A DNA stretch of 64,000 nt from Strigamia acuminata (lineage: Eukaryota; Arthropoda; Chilopoda; Geophilomorpha; Linotaeniidae), in assembly GCA_949358305.1 (NCBI GenBank), contig OX442319.1, positions 13,950,001 through 14,014,000 of the forward strand, in the 5' to 3' direction. The position numbers and the translations under genes are program-made. The notes beneath the pieces were generated by a model. That model was not told the DNA's origin and did no database searches. It saw nothing but the letters and a program-made list of their open reading frames with translations. Below, in pieces: positions 57,695-64,000 of this stretch (within the stretch, counting starts at the first letter, position 1; every line of letters begins with the position of its first letter).

Positions 57695-58553
57695 AACACA
57701 AACCAAGCAGTAAGATATTTTAAAAAATTTTATGACAGTTCACCAGTTAATCATTTGATTACATGAATTTTTGCATTATAGTACTTCATTCTACTACAAA
57801 ATCAATTTTTTCATCCTAAATATCTTTTTTACGTACCAAGTCGCTTTTACTCTACAATTGATATTTCCCGTCAAACGGTAATTATTGAATTTCATCAATC
57901 CACATCAATTAATCTCTAATTGATTGATTTTAGTTTGTTCGAATAAATACTCCAAAATCTTCTTGTAAACCAAATGACGAAGTTTCAGAATGTGAAGAAA
58001 AATGTTATGCATCGATTTTGGAGCGAGAACCTTTCAATTGCAGGTTAATTCTCACAATACAGTCACATTTCCGTAACACTGAGACCTAAAAAAAATTCCA
58101 GTTTACCATTTATGGAAAAGATTAATTTTCCACTTTGTACAACCCACGAATCAGCAAGAAAAACGCACAAAATGTATTTGGAAACTCAATTGAAAACACA
58201 CCCACCGAAAGACTGTTCCTGCCCTGCACGCTGCAACGAAACCATATTCATTCCATCAATCTCACAGGCATACTCATTCGGAGATACAACACTTTCATTC
58301 GGCATTGATAAGGATATTCGAGAAATAATTGAAGAACAGAAGCAAATTTCTATTATCAATTACTGTGTAACATTGGATCTATTATTGGTATTCTCACTGG
58401 TCTTTCAATTTTCTCTGTTGTTGAATTTTTCATTTGATTATTATAATTAAGCTTATTATATTAAATTTTTATATGAAATTATTATAAATTGGCACACAAT
58501 AGATGCACATAAATGACAACCGAGCCACCAAGGCTGTATCACGGGGAACGCAC

Positions 58554-58733
58554 TGTTAGTATAACCAATCAGTGTTTAATGTATCAACAACAGGAAATTG
58601 CGCGTCATCGCACGTCATATTAGTTTCGTTTTTGTTTTGCAACTCATGCTTTGTAGACTCATGTAGTAAACCTGACCGCTCGCGGTCTTGAAGTTCCTAA
58701 TTGTGTTTTATTGCTTTATTGCCCAAACTCACA
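58554..58733 (+). repeat. 5' LTR of the copia element
   Basis: 180 bp, TG...CA. Contains a GC inverted repeat GACCGCTCGCGGTC, and TTTTATTGCTTTATTGCC near the 3' side. Confidence 0.95.
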
Positions 58734-58735
58734 AA

Positions 58736-58753
58736 GGTTATGGGTTCAGCACG
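58736..58753 (+). promoter_or_regulatory. Primer-binding site, internal half of initiator tRNA-Met
   Basis: GGTTATGGGTTCAGCACG starts 2 nt after the LTR. It is complementary, apart from two positions, to the anticodon arm region of eukaryotic initiator tRNA-Met (the segment around GCTGGGCCCATAACC, from memory). This is the half-tRNA priming known for Drosophila copia, rather than priming from the tRNA 3' end. Confidence 0.65.
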
Positions 58754-58862
58754 AGAGGAGAAGCAGTAAAACTGTCCAGTGAAAACAAACAGTGCGCGTG
58801 AGTCAATTTTGAAGAGATTTTGAAAAGGACAAGGTGCCGATCAAAAATCGAGAGTAATCAAA

Positions 58863-61800
58863 ATGGCCGCCGAAAAGACTGTTTATACTCAACTGGAGAA
58901 GTTAGACCACAAAAACTACCCAACATGGCGTTTTAGGATGCAGATACATCTCAAATCACGTACACTGTGGACTGTGATCGAAAATGACCCCCCAGCAGCA
59001 GGGGCTGCAGCCGCAGTCGTAGACGCTTGGAACGAGAAGGATGGAAAAGCATTGGACGCCATTGCTCAGGCACTTTCCTCCGACCAGTTGGCATTCGTAA
59101 TGAACAAAGTAACAGCCAAACAAGCATGGGACGAGTTGGAAACCATCCATCGTGGGAATGTGGAAGACCAAAAAATAACTTTAAGGTCAGAAATTACAAA
59201 TATAAAATGGCTGAAAACTGAGGACGCCATGAGCTTCATGACAAAGGTGTCAGGCATGGCGGAAAAATTACGTCAACTGGGCGACGCCATTACAGATGCT
59301 GAAGTGGCCTGCCATGCATTGAGAGGAATTCCAAGGAAATTCAATGAGGTGCGAGCAAGTTTCGATGCAATTGCCCCTAATCAATTGACCACGGCCCGTG
59401 TGCGTTACGCCCTAATTCAAGCCGAATTGAGGAACAAAGACGAGGACCGAGAGCAGGGAGCAGAGAGCGCCGCACGTGTAAAAGATTTTCGTAAATATTC
59501 GTCGAAAAAGGACAAAAAGTGTTTCGAATGCGGAAAAATGGGCCATTTTGCTCGTGATTGTTGGAGCAAACCCGAAAATGCAAATAAGAAGCCAACAAAG
59601 CCAAACAAAAGCGATGACAAGCCCAAAAATAATCCAGGCAACAGCAAAAGTGGAAAACACTATGCAGCGTGCGTCACGGATGAGTTTGACGACGACACCA
59701 TCGAGAAATGGCAATTAGATTCGGCGACAACATCACACATTGTAAAAAATGCTAGTTACCTGTCAAATGCAATTTTACAAACAAACCGTTTTGTTGATGT
59801 GGCGGACGGACGACCTCGACAAGTGGAGGCGGTGGGAGAACTGACATTGAAAGTCAACATGGATGGAGACCACCATTTTGTGACCCTAAAAGATGTGTTA
59901 GCAGTTCCAAGCTTCACCGACAACCTCATTTCTTGCTACAAACTGTCAAAAAATGGATCCGACATCTGGATGCCTCAAGGAGGAAAAGAGTGTCACGTTT
60001 ACAAAGGCAAGGACTTGATTTTGCGAGGAGTCGTAAAAGGGGAGCAGTACTTATTAGATGTCACCCCTGTCCACTCAGAAGACCACGTAAATGCGGTGGC
60101 AACAGTCAAGCCAAACACAAACAATTCATCACAACTATGGCATCGAAGAATGGCACACATTAACAGTTCTGCAATTGCAAAAATGGCCAAAATGGACATA
60201 AACGGACTCAAAATCGACACACAAAATGAAGAAAAATGCATTAATTGTGTCAAAGGGAAATATTGCCGCAAGCCGTTCAAACGAGTCGCCACAAAGGCGT
60301 CTGGGGCAATATTAGAATTATTGCATATGGATTTGTGTGGGCCGTTTCCGGTCGAGACGTTGGCCGGCAACAAATACATTTTTTGTATAGTTGATGATTT
60401 TTCTAATTATGTTTTTGCTATTTTTCTCAGGTACAAATCGGAGGTGACCGAGGAATTTATCAAACTCGTAAAACGAATCGAAAATGCCACAGACCGAACA
60501 GTGAAAAGAATCAGATCCGACAACGGCGGAGAATTCGTAAACGCAAAAATGAAAAGTTTTCTGGAGTCGAAAGGGATCCACCATGAAAAGACCGTTCCAC
60601 ATAGCCCGCAGCAAAACGGAACGGCTGAACGGATGAACAGGACCATCGTCGAAGCTGCCCGAACGATGATAAGCGAGGCAAAATTGCCGGCGAAATTTTG
60701 GGGCGAAGCAGTGCGAACGGCAGTCTACGTGCGAAATAGATGCATTTGCGCTCGAGCAAATGACAAAATACCGTGGGAAATTTGGAATGGAAGAAAAACA
60801 TCAGTGAAATACTTCAAAGTGTTCGGATGTATGGCAGAAATTTGGACCCCACCACAAATGAGAAGTAAAATGGACGAAAAAACAAATTCAGCAATTTTCA
60901 TTGGTTATAATGAAGACAGAAAAGCATATTTATTTTATGACATTACAACTCAAAAAGTTATCCCACAAAGAGATGTCGTTTTCTTTGAAGACAAATTTTG
61001 CAATGAAGATTTTGAAGAAGAAGAAAACAAATATGCAGAAATTTGTTACACAATACCGGAAAAGGGACAAAATAGTCAACCCCCTGAGGCCGAAGAGTCA
61101 GACGAAGGGGAAGAGGACGATGCCCTCGATTACCAAACCCCCAACAGTGGCACAGACTCAGACTCCATTAGTGCGAAGTCCGACGACGAGAGAGAAGAAT
61201 CGCCCGGGGCAGTAGGGGGAAACCAAAACAATCCAAGTTCAGTGGGAGAAAATGCAGACAATTTGAGTCGAGTGGGAGAAAGATGGTCAACCAGAAATAG
61301 AAAGGAAACAGAGCGACTACAAATTGACCCAAACAAGAAATCTTACTGCAGCAAAGTGTCAGAGCCAAAAATACCAACAACATATGAAGAAAGTTTGCTG
61401 TCAGATGAAAGAGAAGATTGGGAATATGCAATGAGAGCTGAATTAGAATCACATGACTTAATGGGGACATGGGAAATTGTCAAAGAAAAACCCGGAATGA
61501 AAATCATAAAATCTAAGTGGGTTTTCAAAACTAAAGGGACCAAAGAAGACAAGATTTACAAGGCCAGATTGGTAGCCCAGGGAAGTAGCCAACGACCTGG
61601 CATTGACTATGAGCAGACCTACTCACCAGTTTTGAGATTGACCAGCTTGAGAGTTCTAATTGTGATTGGACACATGTTAAACTTGATAATGAGACAATTG
61701 GATGTTAGAACTGCATATTTACATGGGAAGCTGGAAGAAGAAATTTTCATGCGAATCCCACAAGGGCTAGAAGAATTTTTCGGACCAGGACAAATATGCA

Positions 61801-62906
61801 AATTATTGAAGGCAATTTATGGACTTAAACAGAGCGGTCGCAACTGGTATTTAAAATTAAAAGAAGAACTCGAAATAATGGCTTACATAAGACTGAGGTC
61901 AGATGTTTGCATTTTTATATGCCGAAGAAAAGGAGGGATAATTATCATCGGAATTTATGTTGATGACATGTTGGTGTTGGCCTCGAATGACGAACTAATG
62001 GACTATTGTTTAAAAAAGCTAACATCAAAATTTAACATTAGGGATTTGGGAGAGCCAAAGAAAATCCTCGGCATACAGATTGAAAAGGACACAGAAACAG
62101 GGAAAATAATGCTCAGCCAACGCGACTATGTGGAAGAAATTTTAGAACGTTTTGGCATGCCTAAATGCAAACCAGCAAAATCCCCGATGGGACCAGAATG
62201 GAAGGACGCATTAAACAAAAAGGATGATGCTCTAACCAATCACCCATTCCAAAGCGTCATAGGCTCATTAATGTTCCTGGTGCAAGGCACGAGACCAGAT
62301 TTGGCATTCAGCGTACATTTCCTGAGTCGTTTTAATTCGTGCGCGACTAAACACCATTGGAAGATGGCAAAGCGAGTGCTAAGATATTTGCAGGGCACGA
62401 AGGGTTTGCGTTTGTGTTATGATCGACAGCTTCAAGGACTATTTGGATATTCCGACTCAAACCACAACAATGGGACGGACGACAGGAAGTCGATTAGCGG
62501 CCATGTTTTCACCCTAGGAAACGGAGCAGTGTCATGGCGGTCGTTAAAGCAAAATATCGTCGCATTGTCATCGTGTGAAGCGGAATACATCGGCATGTGC
62601 GAAGCCGCACGAGAGGGAAAGTGGCTGAAGTCTTTAATCAACGAAATTGGCTTCAACGAATTAAAAGTGAACAGAATCAAAATTTATTGCGACAATCAGG
62701 CAGCAGAAGGAATCGCTGACGACGAGCAAATGCATCAGCGCACAAAACACATCGATTTGAGATTCATGTTCTTAAAGAACGAAGTTGCAAATAATCAAAT
62801 TGAGTTCCAGTACCTGCCCAGTGCGGAGATGGTAGCAGACGGACTTACAAAACCACTGCAAGGGCAGCAGTTGAAGATTTCTAATGAGAGACTCGGACTT
62901 TTTTGA
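58863..62906 (+). CDS. Copia Gag-Pol polyprotein, 1,347 aa
   Basis: One frame without stops. Gag with the copia-type N-terminus (LDHKNYPTWRFRM); CCHC knuckle CFECGKMGHFARDC at ~219-232; aspartic protease DSATTSH at ~285 (family usually DSGAS/T, so Gly is replaced by Ala); integrase zinc-binding LWHRRMAH...CINCVKGK (~425-470) and DDE core with MDLCGPF, RSDNGGEF and NGTAERMNR; reverse transcriptase with DVRTAYLHG and the YVDDML active site at ~1032; RNase H with YSDSNHNNG, SSCEAEYIG and CDNQAAEG. Domain order gag-PR-IN-RT-RH defines Ty1/copia. Start ATG at 58863 (AAAATGGCC). Confidence 0.97.
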   Translation: MAAEKTVYTQLEKLDHKNYPTWRFRMQIHLKSRTLWTVIENDPPAAGAAAAVVDAWNEKDGKALDAIAQALSSDQLAFVMNKVTAKQAWDELETIHRGNVEDQKITLRSEITNIKWLKTEDAMSFMTKVSGMAEKLRQLGDAITDAEVACHALRGIPRKFNEVRASFDAIAPNQLTTARVRYALIQAELRNKDEDREQGAESAARVKDFRKYSSKKDKKCFECGKMGHFARDCWSKPENANKKPTKPNKSDDKPKNNPGNSKSGKHYAACVTDEFDDDTIEKWQLDSATTSHIVKNASYLSNAILQTNRFVDVADGRPRQVEAVGELTLKVNMDGDHHFVTLKDVLAVPSFTDNLISCYKLSKNGSDIWMPQGGKECHVYKGKDLILRGVVKGEQYLLDVTPVHSEDHVNAVATVKPNTNNSSQLWHRRMAHINSSAIAKMAKMDINGLKIDTQNEEKCINCVKGKYCRKPFKRVATKASGAILELLHMDLCGPFPVETLAGNKYIFCIVDDFSNYVFAIFLRYKSEVTEEFIKLVKRIENATDRTVKRIRSDNGGEFVNAKMKSFLESKGIHHEKTVPHSPQQNGTAERMNRTIVEAARTMISEAKLPAKFWGEAVRTAVYVRNRCICARANDKIPWEIWNGRKTSVKYFKVFGCMAEIWTPPQMRSKMDEKTNSAIFIGYNEDRKAYLFYDITTQKVIPQRDVVFFEDKFCNEDFEEEENKYAEICYTIPEKGQNSQPPEAEESDEGEEDDALDYQTPNSGTDSDSISAKSDDEREESPGAVGGNQNNPSSVGENADNLSRVGERWSTRNRKETERLQIDPNKKSYCSKVSEPKIPTTYEESLLSDEREDWEYAMRAELESHDLMGTWEIVKEKPGMKIIKSKWVFKTKGTKEDKIYKARLVAQGSSQRPGIDYEQTYSPVLRLTSLRVLIVIGHMLNLIMRQLDVRTAYLHGKLEEEIFMRIPQGLEEFFGPGQICKLLKAIYGLKQSGRNWYLKLKEELEIMAYIRLRSDVCIFICRRKGGIIIIGIYVDDMLVLASNDELMDYCLKKLTSKFNIRDLGEPKKILGIQIEKDTETGKIMLSQRDYVEEILERFGMPKCKPAKSPMGPEWKDALNKKDDALTNHPFQSVIGSLMFLVQGTRPDLAFSVHFLSRFNSCATKHHWKMAKRVLRYLQGTKGLRLCYDRQLQGLFGYSDSNHNNGTDDRKSISGHVFTLGNGAVSWRSLKQNIVALSSCEAEYIGMCEAAREGKWLKSLINEIGFNELKVNRIKIYCDNQAAEGIADDEQMHQRTKHIDLRFMFLKNEVANNQIEFQYLPSAEMVADGLTKPLQGQQLKISNERLGLF

Positions 62907-62938
62907 TTATTGAGTGATTTTATGTGCATTAAACAAGT

Positions 62939-62945
62939 GGGAGAA
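62939..62945 (+). promoter_or_regulatory. Polypurine tract
   Basis: GGGAGAA directly abuts the 3' LTR, the expected plus-strand primer position. Confidence 0.7.
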
Positions 62946-63125
62946 TGTTAGTATAACCAATCAGTGTTTAATGTATCAACAACAGGAAATTGCGCGTCAT
63001 CGCACGTCATATTAGTTTCGTTTTTGTTTTGCAACTCATGCTTTGTAGACTCATGTAGTAAACCTGACCGCTCGCGGTCTTGAAGTTCCTAATTGTGTTT
63101 TATTGCTTTATTGCCCAAACTCACA
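62946..63125 (+). repeat. 3' LTR of the copia element
   Basis: Base-for-base match to the 5' LTR by eye; followed by the target repeat CGCAC. Confidence 0.95.
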
Positions 63126-63461
63126 CGCACAACCCCTAGAGTCCTAGACAACCATGGTAATAATGATAATATCAATCCCAAACAGTGTTCTCTGTGTTGT
63201 TTAATTATCATGAATTATGTACAAACACCTCATGGCTTTCCCCCATCACCAAGATGTCCGACTGTCACTCATATTTCCAATATTGACTCAACAAAATTAC
63301 TACACAATAATTATTGATTGCAATATCACGTAATTTTTCATTCTAAATGCAAAATTCTCTTGTATTCAGTATGTTGATTAAAGTTCTGTCAGCAAAAATT
63401 CTCAAATAAATTGATATATCGTGCAATTTTTTTATTCTAAATGTGGAGCTTTTATTATTTT
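63126..63461. other. Continuation of the duplicated degenerin 3' flank
   Basis: 63126-63260 is paralogous to 42091-42210 read on minus (see that entry); beyond ~63260 similarity stops. No gene. Confidence 0.6.
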
Positions 63462-63600
63462 ATTAAAATGCTATCAAATTAACGAAATTCTATTAAAATG
63501 CTACCAAATTAACGAAATTTTATTACAATGCTACCAAACTAACGAAATTTTATTACAATGCCACCAAATTAACAAAATTTTATAACAATGCTACCAAAGA
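63462..63600. repeat. ~30-bp tandem repeat, 4.5 copies
   Basis: Unit TATTAAAATGCTACCAAATT plus AACGAAATT(T), with substitutions between copies. Confidence 0.85.
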
Positions 63601-63867
63601 GGCAGCACCATCCACAACTGCAATTTGCATTTTGCAATTTGTATTTGACTATAAACTTTGACTTTGACATATACTTGAACATAATCATTCCATTGAATTT
63701 AATACAAAGATCAAAACAAAAATTTCTTTAAATAGCAACTGTAGGTTCCAACTTATCATTGCTTTACGATGTGTCACATCGGCCGCATCCTCGCCTGTTT
63801 CTTCGCCTGTTTAGTGTCGGTGACATGTCAAGGATATTTTAGAAGTGTAAAACTTCTTCAGTTTCAA

Positions 63868-63995
63868 ATATAAGATATCACATGTTAAAACACACTGGAG
63901 AAAGACCCTTCAAAAGCCAAACCATTTAAATGTCATTTGTTCTAATTCATACAGCTATTTGCAATCATTAAAAGCTCACTTGCTTACTCCTACTA
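63868..63995 (+). pseudogene. C2H2 zinc-finger relic or truncated gene edge
   Basis: HMLKHTGERPFK is the H-x-linker of a Kruppel-type finger. After one frame shift, VICSNSYSYLQSLKAHL gives most of the next finger (one Cys, the hydrophobic core and one His). Stops interrupt the single-frame reading. The window ends ~45 bp later, so a larger gene beyond the edge cannot be excluded. Confidence 0.45.
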
Positions 63996-64000
63996 TATAG

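Larger units (their letters stand above)
54035..58435 (+). pseudogene. Decayed two-unit degenerin/ENaC gene
   Basis: Same exon plan as the gene at 3002: 54035-54516, 54568-54640, 54702-54781, 55619-55723, 55799-55893, 55959-56759, 56913-56997, 57782-57877, 57934-58043, 58102-58435, all with GT-AG borders and matching exon lengths. Lesions: a frame change at a long A-run in exon 1 (54172-54185) just before TM1; an exact 11-bp tandem duplication (GATATTGGAGG) in the unit-1 TM2 codons near 56225-56246; a stop shortly after (TGA near 56325); and a 1-nt loss before the unit-2 TM2 (near 58357) relative to the 42-kb copy. The terminal exon retains CSCPARCNETIF. Introns 3 and 7 have grown by insertions. 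The homopolymer shift could be a sequencing error, but the 11-bp duplication is not of that type. Confidence 0.85.
58554..63125 (+). mobile_element. Complete Ty1/copia LTR retrotransposon
   Basis: 4,572 bp. The two 180-bp LTRs (58554-58733, 62946-63125) look identical, beginning TGTTAGTATAACC and ending CAAACTCACA. A perfect 5-bp target duplication CGCAC lies at 58549-58553 and 63126-63130. A primer site, one uninterrupted gag-pol frame and a purine tract before the 3' LTR are all present. Identical LTRs and an open frame imply a very recent, possibly still active insertion. Inserted in the 3' flank of the degenerin pseudogene. Confidence 0.97.

Noticed and set aside
1-64000. tRNA or rRNA genes
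   Set aside because: No cloverleaf B-box (GGTTCGAATCC-type) with matching arms and no rRNA core sequence was found by eye; a tRNAscan/Infernal run would be decisive.

Overview
This is eukaryotic nuclear DNA, most likely from an arthropod. It is AT-rich and has spliced genes with GT-AG introns, very short introns beside gene-poor stretches, and many transposons and tandem arrays. Degenerate TTAGG-type tracts, the canonical arthropod telomere unit, occur near 22.1 and 43.1 kb. A Drosophila-type multi-cysteine-cluster Toll receptor and degenerin/ENaC (pickpocket-like) genes fit an arthropod. A NACHT gene argues against a typical insect and for a basal hexapod, crustacean or myriapod; this placement is inference.

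Layout. 0-9 kb holds a chain of covarying hairpins (0.65-0.9 kb), a MITE (1.2-1.6 kb), a degenerin/ENaC gene whose polypeptide joins two channel units (3.0-6.8 kb), and nested MITE/hAT-like elements (7.1-9.1 kb). 9.35-14.8 kb is an almost perfectly homogeneous 25-bp satellite. 17.7-22.5 kb holds a long-TIR element, a NACHT NTPase gene and a foldback element with a telomere-like core. 23-25.6 kb holds a possible small gene and two UBE2F-like E2 genes that lack the catalytic cysteine. 27-35.2 kb is non-coding: exon-like repeated blocks, minisatellites, four copies of a two-tier hairpin module, and a tandem pair of 50-bp hairpins. 36.5-39.3 kb is a Toll-like receptor (minus strand). 41.4-42 kb is a third UBE2F-like gene with its cysteine intact. 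42.3-43 kb is a 3' fragment of a degenerin gene broken by a 182-bp palindrome. 44.4-50.6 kb is a large polyglutamine gene of unknown function (minus). 51.3-53.1 kb is a BTB-BACK-Kelch gene (minus). 54-58.4 kb is a decayed copy of the fused degenerin gene carrying a solo LTR. 58.55-63.1 kb is a complete Ty1/copia retrotransposon with 180-bp LTRs and a perfect 5-bp target duplication.

How the parts relate. The three degenerin copies explain each other: the 57.9-63.26 kb and 42.1-43.0 kb segments are inverted paralogs, and the latter preserves the empty site of the copia insertion. The NACHT and Toll genes are innate-immune type receptors, but nothing here shows they act together. The E2 trio looks like intronless gene duplication followed by loss of catalysis in two copies. 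The Kelch protein could be a CUL3 adaptor, which would place it in the same neddylation/ubiquitin field as the E2s, but the proximity may be chance. The least explained signals are the structured, covarying hairpin families at 0.65-0.9, 29.5-33.1 and 34.9-35.2 kb, and the two-unit degenerin.
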